The notes beneath the pieces are model-generated. The model did no database searches. It was not told where the DNA came from and was given only the letters and a program-made list of their open reading frames with translations. Shown in pieces: positions 1 through 5,628 of a stretch of DNA of 7,243 bases. The stretch spans positions 1 to 7,243 of the forward strand of contig DIEE01000306.1 of the NCBI GenBank assembly GCA_002418465.1, read 5' to 3'. This DNA comes from Pseudomonas sp. UBA5782 (GTDB lineage: Bacteria > Pseudomonadota > Gammaproteobacteria > Pseudomonadales > Pseudomonadaceae). Numbering within the stretch: position 1 is the first letter of the stretch; each line of letters begins with the position of its first letter. The position numbers were made by a program, and so were the translations under genes.

Positions 1-1
1 C

Positions 2-757
2 CTCGGCGTGCGCCTGCTCACGCGCAGCACGCGGCGCCTGAGCCTGACCGGGGAAGGCGAGGAATTCCTCGCCCGCAGCACGCGCATCCTCGCCGAAATC
101 GCCGAGCTGCAGGATTCCCTCGGCCGCTCCGGCGAGCCGCACGGACGCCTGCGGGTGACCTGCACCGCCGCCTTCGGCCGACGCCACATCGCCCCGCGGG
201 TCGCGGCCTTCCGCCGGCGCTATCCGCAGGTGACGCTGGAGTTGCTGGCCAGTGACGCCATCGTCGATCTGGTGCAGGACGGCGTCGACCTGGCGATCCG
301 CCAGGCCGCGCTGCCAGACTCCAACCTGCACGTGCGCACCTTGCTGGCGAACCGCCGGATCGCCTGCGCTTCGCCCGCCTACCTCGCCGAACACGCGCCG
401 GTGCAAACGCCCGAGGACCTGTTGGCGCACGCCTGCATCCTGATCGGCGACCCACCCATGAGCCGCTGGAACTTCGTCCATAACGACAGCGCGGAGGAAC
501 GTCTGGTCAGCGTAGCTCCGGCATTCCAGACCAACGACGGCGAGATCGCCCACGCCGCCGCGCTGGATGGCGCCGGGATCGTCTTCAAGTCGCTGATCGA
601 CGTGCGCGAGGACCTCGCCAGCGGCGCCCTGATCGACGTGCTGCCCGACTGGCAATCGCCCGGCTCACCGATCCAGGCGGTCTACCCGGCCGGCCGCCAC
701 CTGCCGAGCCGGGTTCGCGTGTTCATCGATTTCCTCTGCGAGGAACTGGCCTGCTGA
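2..757 (+). CDS. LysR-type transcriptional regulator, 5'-truncated by the window edge
   Basis: This is a DNA-binding transcriptional regulator of the LysR family, cytoplasmic, normally about 300 residues. The 251 residues visible begin inside the N-terminal winged helix-turn-helix with the family signature LGVRLLTRSTRRLSLT and GEGEEF, so roughly the first 45-50 residues, including most of the recognition helix, are outside the window. The GTG at position 8 is not the true start. The linker helix follows (about residues 20-45), then the periplasmic-binding-protein-like effector domain (GRLRVTCTAAFGRRHIAPRV to the C terminus). That domain includes the usual VDLAIR strand and a DGAGIVF segment. 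The overall style resembles the large CrgA/DmlR-like subgroup (inference). It converges on the aldo/keto reductase gene with a shared terminator between them, so it is not in the usual divergent arrangement with a target visible here. The effector cannot be deduced. The family call is very secure. Confidence 0.95.
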   Translation, partial: LGVRLLTRSTRRLSLTGEGEEFLARSTRILAEIAELQDSLGRSGEPHGRLRVTCTAAFGRRHIAPRVAAFRRRYPQVTLELLASDAIVDLVQDGVDLAIRQAALPDSNLHVRTLLANRRIACASPAYLAEHAPVQTPEDLLAHACILIGDPPMSRWNFVHNDSAEERLVSVAPAFQTNDGEIAHAAALDGAGIVFKSLIDVREDLASGALIDVLPDWQSPGSPIQAVYPAGRHLPSRVRVFIDFLCEELAC

Positions 758-770
758 GCGATCCGCAGGC

Positions 771-799
771 AAAAAAAAAGGCGCCCGAGGCGCCTTTTT
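771..799. terminator. Bidirectional rho-independent terminator
   Basis: Two copies of the self-complementary hexamer GGCGCC (780-785 and 789-794) form a 6-bp GC stem around a three-base loop. A run of nine A (771-779) lies on the left and five T (795-799) on the right, and the A and T runs can extend the stem. Read rightward it ends in a U-tract for the LysR gene, whose stop is 13 bp upstream of the A-run. Read leftward it gives a nine-U tract for the aldo/keto reductase gene, whose stop is at 814-816. This is the standard solution between convergent genes. Confidence 0.88.
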
Positions 800-813
800 C
801 ATTGAGGACGGCG

Positions 814-1764
814 CTAGACCGCCGTCGCGTTCAGCACCGCCATGTCTTCCCCGTCCAGCTTCAGGCTGACCGCCTTGACCAGACTGTCGAGCTGCTCGCG
901 TCTGGTCGCGCTGGCGATCGGCGCGGTGACGCCGGGCGTGGCGATCAGCCAGGCCAGGGCGACTTCCGCCGGGGTGGCGCGCTGCTTGTCGGCGATCTGG
1001 TCGAGCGCCGAGAGGATGCGCTGGCCGCGCGCATCGAGGTACTTCTCAATGCCGCCGCCACGCTGGCTCTTGTTCAGGTCGGCCCTGGAGCGGTACTTGC
1101 CGGAGAGGAAGCCCGAGGCGAGGCTGTAGTAGGTGATCACGCCGAGGTTTTCCTCGATCGCCAGGTCGCACAGCGCGCCTTCGTAGCCGCTGCGGTCGTA
1201 GAGGTTGTACTCCGGCTGCAGCGTGGCGTAGCGCGGCAGGCCCTTGGCCCGGGAGACGTCGAGGGCCTGGCGCAGCTGGGCGGCGTCGTGGTTGGAGGCG
1301 CCGATGGCGCGCACCTTGCCCTGCTCGATGAGGCGCTGGTAGGTGCCCAGGGTTTCCTCCAGCGGCACTTCGGGGTCGAACAGGTGCGACTGGTACAGGT
1401 CGATGCTGTCCACCTGCAGGCGGCGCAGCGAATCCTCCACCGCCTGCTCGATCCAGCGTCTGGACAGGCCCTTGCGCCCGGCGCCCAGCTCCATGCCGAC
1501 CTTGGTCAGGATCAGCACCTTGTCGCGCTTGCCCGGGTTGGCCTTGAGCCACTTGCCGATGATGGTTTCCGATTCGCCGCCCTGGTTGCCGTCGGCCCAG
1601 ACCGAGTACATGTCGGCGGTGTCGATGGCGTTGAGGCCGGCGTCGACGAAGGCATCGAGCAGCTCGAAGCTGGTCTTCTCGTCGATGGTCCAGCCGAACA
1701 CGTTGCCGCCGAACACCAGCGGGGCGATTTCCAGGCCGGAATGGCCGAGGGGACGTTTGTTCAT
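814..1764 (-). CDS. Aldo/keto reductase
   Basis: This is a 316-residue NAD(P)H-dependent oxidoreductase of the aldo/keto reductase superfamily, predicted to be a cytoplasmic (beta/alpha)8 barrel that reduces aldehydes or ketones. The catalytic tetrad is visible: D48 and Y53 in IDTADMY, K88 in LILTKVG and H127 in YQSHLFD. Further family marks are IGASNH (154-159), QPEYNLYDR (183-191), YYSLASGFLSGKY (212-224) and the C-terminal cofactor segment APIASATRREQL (281-292). The length is normal for a short bacterial member. The ATG at 1764 is chosen because AAGGAGT (1777 to 1771 on the minus strand) sits 6 bases upstream and family homology starts there with MNKRPLGHSGLEI. The frame stays open for over 200 codons further upstream, but that stretch is antisense to the neighbouring SDR gene. 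It is transcribed divergently from the SDR gene and shares a 222-bp control region with it. The substrate is unknown. Confidence 0.94.
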   Translation of the reverse strand: MNKRPLGHSGLEIAPLVFGGNVFGWTIDEKTSFELLDAFVDAGLNAIDTADMYSVWADGNQGGESETIIGKWLKANPGKRDKVLILTKVGMELGAGRKGLSRRWIEQAVEDSLRRLQVDSIDLYQSHLFDPEVPLEETLGTYQRLIEQGKVRAIGASNHDAAQLRQALDVSRAKGLPRYATLQPEYNLYDRSGYEGALCDLAIEENLGVITYYSLASGFLSGKYRSRADLNKSQRGGGIEKYLDARGQRILSALDQIADKQRATPAEVALAWLIATPGVTAPIASATRREQLDSLVKAVSLKLDGEDMAVLNATAV

Positions 1765-1863
1765 CGTTGGACTCCTTGCAAGGGGCGAAAAAGGAACCGG
1801 GCATCCGCGCCGCGAGCCTCGGAACGAAGCAGCGCGTGGAGCCCTCTGAACAGGATTCGAACC

Positions 1864-1884
1864 GAGAATATCGCAAAGATTCTC
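1864..1884. promoter_or_regulatory. Inverted repeat, candidate operator
   Basis: GAGAAT (1864-1869) and ATTCTC (1879-1884) form a perfect 6-bp dyad with a 9-bp, AT-richer spacer. It lies in the middle of the divergent aldo/keto reductase-SDR intergenic region, about 100 bp from each start codon. The position and dimension suit a dimeric regulator. The nearby LysR protein is one candidate, but the spacing does not match the classic T-N11-A box exactly, so the assignment is a guess. No convincing sigma-70 hexamer pair could be fixed around it on either strand. Confidence 0.35.
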
Positions 1885-1893
1885 TTGCTCAGC

Positions 1894-1952
1894 CGAAGGA
1901 TGCTTTCGCCCGTTTCCGGGTTTTTCAGCCGCTGGGCAGCGCGCATCCTTCG
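1894..1952 (+). promoter_or_regulatory. Structured leader with nested hairpins upstream of the SDR gene
   Basis: A perfect 10-bp inverted repeat, CGAAGGATGC (1894-1903) and GCATCCTTCG (1943-1952), encloses 39 bases holding two smaller hairpins. The first is CCCG/CGGG (1909-1912 with 1917-1920), followed at once by five T (1921-1925), like a weak intrinsic terminator. The second is CGCT/AGCG (1930-1933 with 1938-1941). The structure ends 34 bases before the SDR start codon and 21 bases before its ribosome binding site. It could be a transcribed 5' leader with attenuator-like behaviour, or a protein-binding dyad in DNA. It matches no riboswitch class I recognise. Confidence 0.4.
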
Positions 1953-1986
1953 TTTCTTTCGTCGCTTTCCTCCGAGGAGATACAGC

Positions 1987-2781
1987 ATGCACATCGACCT
2001 GTCGGGTAAACGCGCCGTGGTCAGCGGTTCCACCGGGGGCATCGGCCTGGCCATCGTCGAGGGCCTGGCCGCCGCCGGCGCCAGCGTCGTGGTCAACGGC
2101 CGCCATGCGGACAAGGTGGAGCAGGCGATCGCCAAGGTCCGCGAGAAACATCCGCAGGCGAAACTGTTCGCCTTCGCCGGCGACCTCGGCAGCGCCGAAG
2201 GCTGCGCGGCGCTGCTCAGGGAACACCCGCAGTGCGACATCCTGGTGAACAACCTGGGCGTCTACGGCCCGCAGGACTTCTTCGAGATCGCCGATGCCGA
2301 GTGGACGCGCTTCTTCGAGACCAACGTGATGTCCGGCGTGCGCCTGGCCCGCGAATACGCGCCGGGCATGGCCGAGCGCGGCTGGGGCCGGGTGGTCTTC
2401 CTGTCCTCGGAATCGGCGCAGAACATCCCGGCGGACATGATCCACTACGGCTTCAGCAAGACCGCGGTGCTGGCGATTTCCCGCGGCCTGGCCAAGCGCA
2501 TGGCCGGCACCGGGGTGACGGTGAACGCCGTGCTGCCGGGGCCAACGCTGTCCGAGGGCGTCGGCGAGATGCTCGCCGAACAGGTCAGGGAAACCGGCAA
2601 GTCGCTGGAGGAAGTCGGCGCCGAATTCGTCCGCACGAATCGCCCGTCGTCGATCATCCAGCGCCTGGCGACGGTGGAGGAAGTCGCCAACATGGTCGTC
2701 TACACCTGCTCCACGCAGGCCTCCGCCACCAGCGGCGCGGCCCTACGGGTGGATGGCGGCGTGGTCGACGCGCTGCTCTGA
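1987..2781 (+). CDS. Short-chain dehydrogenase/reductase (SDR)
   Basis: This is a 264-residue classical SDR, a cytoplasmic Rossmann-fold NAD(P)(H)-dependent oxidoreductase. In order: the dinucleotide-binding motif G14-STGGI-G20, the acidic D66 in GDL, NNLG (88-91, a variant of the usual NNAG), N113 in the helix-4 TNV, catalytic S141 in FLSSES, Y154 and K158 in YGFSK, LPGP (183-186) and the C-terminal AALRVDGGVV (251-260). The catalytic tetrad N-S-Y-K is complete, so an active enzyme is expected. N38-G39-R40 after the second strand hints at NADP preference (inference). The ATG at 1987 is chosen because GAGGAG (1974-1979) lies 7 bases upstream and the family N terminus (LSGKRAVVSGSTGG) begins immediately. 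The long open frame upstream of it is antisense to the aldo/keto reductase. It is divergent from that gene. The substrate cannot be deduced. Confidence 0.95.
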   Translation: MHIDLSGKRAVVSGSTGGIGLAIVEGLAAAGASVVVNGRHADKVEQAIAKVREKHPQAKLFAFAGDLGSAEGCAALLREHPQCDILVNNLGVYGPQDFFEIADAEWTRFFETNVMSGVRLAREYAPGMAERGWGRVVFLSSESAQNIPADMIHYGFSKTAVLAISRGLAKRMAGTGVTVNAVLPGPTLSEGVGEMLAEQVRETGKSLEEVGAEFVRTNRPSSIIQRLATVEEVANMVVYTCSTQASATSGAALRVDGGVVDALL

Positions 2782-2802
2782 GGGCTCGCCATTCGGCACG
2801 CC

Positions 2803-2829
2803 GGCGCCACTGCGCTACCCTGTGGCGCC
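2803..2829 (+). promoter_or_regulatory. GC-rich hairpin between SDR and nucleotidyltransferase remnant
   Basis: GGCGCCAC (2803-2810) and GTGGCGCC (2822-2829) pair perfectly over 8 bp around an 11-base loop, 21 bp after the SDR stop codon. No T-run follows, so it is not a canonical intrinsic terminator. It may stabilise the SDR transcript 3' end. The loop carries TACCCT (2816-2821), which could be a weak -10 element of a promoter for the following gene, with a poor TTCGGC (2792-2797) as -35. That reading is tentative. Confidence 0.35.
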
Positions 2830-2850
2830 CCGCCGCCCGACCGGAATGCC

Positions 2851-3069
2851 ATGCCCGTCACCGACAGCCAGTTCATCGACATCGCGCGGGGCAACCCGGT
2901 CAACGCCGAGCTGCTCGCGCGCCTGCCGGCGCTCGGCCTTGGGCAGTGCCTGCTCACCGCCGGCTGCCTGTTCCAGGCGCTGTGGAACCGCCATGCCGGG
3001 CAGCCGCCCGCCTGGGGCGTGAAGGATTACGGCCTGTTCTATTTCGGAGGACCTTATAGGGTCTGTTGA
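2851..3069 (+). pseudogene. Truncated nucleotidyltransferase-like gene (DUF925 / NTP_transf_6 type)
   Basis: The first 65 or so residues resemble the N terminus of small bacterial nucleotidyltransferase-like proteins of the DUF925 family, usually near 190 residues (recognised from memory). Supporting segments are the N-terminal helix NPVNAELLARLPALGL, LTAGCLFQALWN (35-46) and WGVKDYGLFYF (55-65). The family normally has KDYDLFYFD there, and its two aspartates are the expected catalytic or metal-binding pair. Here both are glycine (G61 and G66). The frame then runs into foreign sequence and stops after 72 residues, so about two thirds of the protein is missing and the product should be inactive. 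The ATG at 2851 has only a poor GGA upstream. An ATG at 2846 is out of frame. The break coincides with the repeat-element end beginning near 3059. The remaining part of the gene is not found in the window. Confidence 0.7.
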
Positions 3070-3160
3070 CGTTTAATCGCGAGCCGCGTTGCGCGAGAAA
3101 TGGTCCCCGGTTAGGCGCAGGACGCAGGCAATGGCTATACCCTTGCCAAGTCCTGCAACG
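3059..3160 (+). repeat. Putative small mobile/repeat element end with hairpins (MITE-like remnant)
   Basis: Beginning with GGGTCTGTTGACGTTT, exactly where the nucleotidyltransferase similarity ends, is a non-coding stretch rich in dyads. TCGCG (3077-3081) pairs with CGCGA (3092-3096). GCAGGAC (3117-3123) pairs with GTCCTGC (3150-3156), enclosing GGCAA (3127-3131) with TTGCC (3143-3147). The start resembles a terminal sequence I associate with recurrent repeats in Pseudomonas genomes, but this is unverified. No matching inverted end (AAACGTCAACAGACCC) occurs downstream, so if it is an element its right end is lost. No transposase is present. Confidence 0.4.
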
Positions 3161-3216
3161 ACCCGCAGCCGCAGGCCTTCCTCGACAAGGCCCCGCCGCT
3201 GGCCGTGGCTGACGGT
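3161..3216 (+). other. Unassigned stretch between element remnant and REP repeats
   Basis: This short stretch has coding-like composition in one frame (read as DPQPQAFLDKAPPLAVA) but has no start with a ribosome binding site. The frame opens only after a TAG at 3112-3114 and runs on through the repeats. It contains a 6-bp hairpin, GGCCTT (3174-3179) with AAGGCC (3187-3192). It may be the debris of a lost gene. I do not recognise a family. Confidence 0.3.
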
Positions 3217-3221
3217 CGTTT

Positions 3222-3421
3222 CGTAGGGTGCGCCGCGCGCACCGATGGGATTACCCCGAAAACCACACCCCACCCGGTGCGCATGGCGCACCCTACGAAG
3301 CGTTTCCTGACGCATCGACACCGTAGAGTGCGCCGCGCGCACCGATGGGATTACCCCGAAAACCACATCCCGCCCGGTGCGCATGGCGCACCCTACGAGG
3401 CGTTTCCTGACGCATTCGCAC
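3222..3421. repeat. Two tandem 100-bp copies of a REP-like palindromic element
   Basis: Copy 1 is 3222-3321 and copy 2 is 3322-3421, with a period of exactly 100 bp and seven differences by direct comparison (93% identity). Each copy has a long stem-loop. In copy 1, the arms 3223-3244 and 3275-3296 (GTAGGGTGCGCC core, returning as GGCGCACCCTAC) match at 20 of 22 positions around a 30-base loop. The stem can extend outward to 3217 and 3302 with one G-T wobble. In copy 2 the arms are 3323-3344 and 3375-3396, with one additional mismatch from A3327. A spacer containing CGTTTCCTGACGCAT ends each unit. This core is a familiar extragenic palindrome in Pseudomonas and relatives. The block lies just after the chemoreceptor stop codon, where it may terminate or stabilise that transcript. 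Confidence 0.88.
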
Positions 3422-3436
3422 CGTGGGGCTTGCGGG

Positions 3437-5416
3437 TCAGGCGTGGAAGCGCCCGATTTCGTGGCGAAGCTCGTCAGCCAGGCGATTCAGCTCCTGCGCG
3501 GTTTCCGCCAGGTGCGCGACCACTTCGCGCTGCTCGCTGTTGGCCTGGGCGATGCCCTGCAGGTTGGAGCTGAGCAGCGTCGCGGTGCTGCTCTGCTCCT
3601 GGGTGGCAGTGGTGATGGCGGCGAACTGCTCGCCGGCCGCCTCGCTCTGTCCGGCGATCTGGGTCAGCGCGGCGCCGACCTTGGCGTTCAGCTCCAGCCC
3701 GCCCTGCATCATCTGGCGGCCGTGCTCCATGGTGCTGATGGCGCTGCTGGTCTCGCTCTGGATGCTGCCGATCATGCTGGAAATCTGCTCGGTGGCCTGG
3801 CGGGTGCGCGCGGCAAGGTTGCGCACCTCGTCGGCGACCACGGCGAAACCACGCCCGGCCTCGCCGGCACGCGCGGCCTCGATGGCGGCGTTGAGCGCCA
3901 GCAGGTTGGTCTGTTCGGCGATGGAGGTGATCACGCCGACGATGCCGCCGATTTCCTGCGAGCGCTGACCGAGGGTGTCGATCACCGCTGCCGTGCCGTT
4001 CAGCGCGCCGGCGATCTGCTCCAGCGACTGCGAGGCCTCGTCCATGCTGCGCAGGCCGATGCGCGTTTGCTGCGCGTTGTCGCTGGCCATGCGCTCGGTC
4101 TCGCGCATGTTGTCGGCGATGTTCAGCGAGGTGGCGCTGAACTCCTCCACCGCACCGGCCATGCTGGCGATCTCGCCGGACTGCTGCTCCATGCCTTCGT
4201 AGGCGCCGCTGGACAGGCCGGACAGCGCGTGGGCCCGGCTGCTCACCTGCAGCGAGGCGCTGCGGATGTGCTCGACCATGTCCGACAGCGCGCTGCCCAT
4301 GTGGTTGAAGCTGCTCGCCAGTTCGCCGATCTCGTCATGGCTGCTGACCGTCATCCGCGCGCTGAGGTCGCCGCCGCCGAGGGCCTGGGCCTGCTGCACC
4401 AGCTCGCCGAGCGGACGCAGCTTGCGCCGCAGCAGGGCGATCACCAGCACCACGGCGATCAGCATCGCCAGCAGGCTGCCGAAGGCCAGCTGGCTGCCGA
4501 CGTGCCAGGTCACTTCGCGGATTTCCTTCTTCGGCAGGCTGGCAACGACTTGCCACGGACCTTCGGCGAAGGGCGCGGCGACGCCGTAGAAATCCTCGCG
4601 ACCGTCGTTGAAGAACTGCCCGCGGCCCGGCTCTCGCGCCAGTTCGACGACACGCGGCGCCAGCGCGGCGGGATCGTTGACCCCGGCCGGCGGCACCAGC
4701 CACTTGCCCTGCTCGTCGAGCAGCGCCAGCGAGCCGGTCTGGCCGATGCGGAAGCGCGTGAGGTTGGCGAACTGCGCGTTCTGCGCGTCGGTGTAGTCGA
4801 AGCCGACGAAGAGCACCGCGATGACCTGGCCGGCGGCATCGCGCACCGGGGTGTACTGGGTCATGTAGAAGCGCTCGAAGAGCAGCGCGCGGCCGACGTA
4901 GTTCTGCCCGGCGAGCAGGCGCTGGTAGGCCGGGTGCGCGTGGTCGAGCACGGTGCCGATGGCGCGGCTGCCGTCCTGCTTGTTCAGCGAGGTGGTGACA
5001 CGGACGAAATCCGCGCCATCGCGAACGAACACCGTGGCGACGCCGGCGGTGAGCTGGCGGAATTCGTCGACCTGAGTGAAATCGTTGTTCAGCACCTGAT
5101 CGTTGAGGTACAGCGCCGGCGGTTTCAGCGGGCCGACCGCGACGCGCTCGTCGGCCTTCACACGAAGACCGCTGGCGAAGCGCTTCTCGAACAGGCTGGC
5201 GAGGCGCTGTGTGCTTTCGCGCAGGCTGCCGTGGAAGGTCGCCAACTGGTCGGCGAGCAGCCGCGCCTCGCTGGCCAGGTGCTGCTCGCGGGTGGCGAAG
5301 TTGGCGGTATCCAGCGAGCGCAGGGCGAACAGCGTGCTCGCGCTGATCATTACCACCAGAATCAGGGCCAGGGCCACGGCGAGCTGCCAGGCAATACGGG
5401 ATTTGGGCTGCGACAT
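3437..5416 (-). CDS. Methyl-accepting chemotaxis protein with periplasmic Cache-type sensor domain
   Basis: This is a 659-residue inner-membrane chemoreceptor that signals ligand occupancy to the CheA-CheW complex. A short cytoplasmic N terminus precedes TM1 (about 11-33). A large periplasmic region (about 34-305) resembles the Cache3-Cache2 fusion type, with GTVLDHAHPAYQRLLAG, YVGRALLFERFYMTQYTP and a second module FRIGQTGSLALLDEQGKWL. TM2 (about 309-329), HAMP (about 330-383, P335 and DEIGELASSFNHM) and the signalling domain follow. Its hairpin tip, EQTNLLALNAAIEAARAGEAGRGFAVVADEVRNLA in total, lies at 501-535. Glutamine/glutamate pairs in flanking helices are potential methylation sites. 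No C-terminal CheR/CheB-docking pentapeptide is seen; the protein ends GRFHA. The ATG at 5416 is preferred, with a weak GAGAG upstream. A GTG at 5428 would add four residues and lacks a ribosome binding site. A FliA-type promoter precedes the gene. The ligand is unknown; small organic acids are common for this class (family knowledge, not shown here). Confidence 0.95.
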   Translation of the reverse strand: MSQPKSRIAWQLAVALALILVVMISASTLFALRSLDTANFATREQHLASEARLLADQLATFHGSLRESTQRLASLFEKRFASGLRVKADERVAVGPLKPPALYLNDQVLNNDFTQVDEFRQLTAGVATVFVRDGADFVRVTTSLNKQDGSRAIGTVLDHAHPAYQRLLAGQNYVGRALLFERFYMTQYTPVRDAAGQVIAVLFVGFDYTDAQNAQFANLTRFRIGQTGSLALLDEQGKWLVPPAGVNDPAALAPRVVELAREPGRGQFFNDGREDFYGVAAPFAEGPWQVVASLPKKEIREVTWHVGSQLAFGSLLAMLIAVVLVIALLRRKLRPLGELVQQAQALGGGDLSARMTVSSHDEIGELASSFNHMGSALSDMVEHIRSASLQVSSRAHALSGLSSGAYEGMEQQSGEIASMAGAVEEFSATSLNIADNMRETERMASDNAQQTRIGLRSMDEASQSLEQIAGALNGTAAVIDTLGQRSQEIGGIVGVITSIAEQTNLLALNAAIEAARAGEAGRGFAVVADEVRNLAARTRQATEQISSMIGSIQSETSSAISTMEHGRQMMQGGLELNAKVGAALTQIAGQSEAAGEQFAAITTATQEQSSTATLLSSNLQGIAQANSEQREVVAHLAETAQELNRLADELRHEIGRFHA

Positions 5417-5464
5417 GTGATCTCTCACAAAAAGGGCGGGCGACGAGCGGCACGTCGTACCCGG

Positions 5465-5492
5465 TTATTCGGCGGGCGGCGAGATTACTTGA
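5465..5492 (-). promoter_or_regulatory. Sigma-28 (FliA) promoter of the chemoreceptor gene
   Basis: On the minus strand TCAAG (5492 to 5488) is followed after exactly 14 bases by GCCGAATAA (5473 to 5465). The FliA consensus is T(A/C)AAG-N14-GCCGATAA, so the -35 core and the spacing match, and the -10 differs by one inserted A. Transcription would start near 5458, giving a leader of about 40 bases. That leader opens with a small hairpin (CGACG/CGTCG, 5453-5457 with 5441-5445). Chemoreceptor genes in flagellated gammaproteobacteria are often under FliA control, which supports the call. Confidence 0.75.
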
Positions 5493-5494
5493 GT

Positions 5495-5542
5495 CCGCAG
5501 GTGCGGTATAGCGACGCACAGCGATCGCCCGCGAACCTGCGG
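5495..5542. promoter_or_regulatory. Inverted repeat abutting the FliA promoter
   Basis: CCGCAGGT (5495-5502) and ACCTGCGG (5535-5542) form a perfect 8-bp dyad with a 32-bp spacer, ending 2 bp upstream of the -35 box. Inside, GTGCG (5501-5505) and CGCAC (5515-5519) form a second, overlapping dyad, and GCGATCGC (5521-5528) is a self-complementary octamer. It may be a regulator site or a remnant palindromic repeat; the function is not known. Confidence 0.35.
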
Positions 5543-5628
5543 CAAAACGGTAGACCGGACCGCCGCGACAGGCCAGGCGGGACATGCGCGTAAGCCGCCA
5601 GCCGGTGCCAGGGCCGGACAACTCCCGC

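Noticed and set aside
1841..1885. tRNA-like 3' end on the minus strand (GGTTCGAATCC followed by a CCA-like end)
   Set aside because: The T-stem does not pair beyond the two G-C pairs, the acceptor spacing is two bases too long and no D arm or anticodon arm can be built. It could be a decayed tRNA fragment but is more likely chance.
802..1986. Open frame extending the SDR upstream by 395 codons
   Set aside because: It is antisense to the aldo/keto reductase and crosses the intergenic region. SDR homology and a strong ribosome binding site start at 1987.
1765..2445. Open frame extending the aldo/keto reductase upstream by 227 codons
   Set aside because: It is antisense to the SDR. AAGGAGT lies just before the ATG at 1764, where family homology begins.
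3222..3421. CRISPR array
   Set aside because: There are only two 100-bp units with nearly identical interiors and long palindromes. There are no variable spacers and no cas genes.
3073..3573. Open frames across the REP array on both strands
   Set aside because: The translations are repeat-derived with internally duplicated peptides and no start signals.
5429..5457. Intrinsic terminator in the chemoreceptor leader (hairpin then TTTTT on the minus strand)
   Set aside because: The 5-bp stem is separated from the T-run by 7 bases, so it does not fit an intrinsic terminator.
3377..5593. A 738-codon open frame on the plus strand
   Set aside because: It is entirely antisense to the well-supported chemoreceptor gene, has no ribosome binding site or recognisable domain, and arises from high GC content and codon bias.
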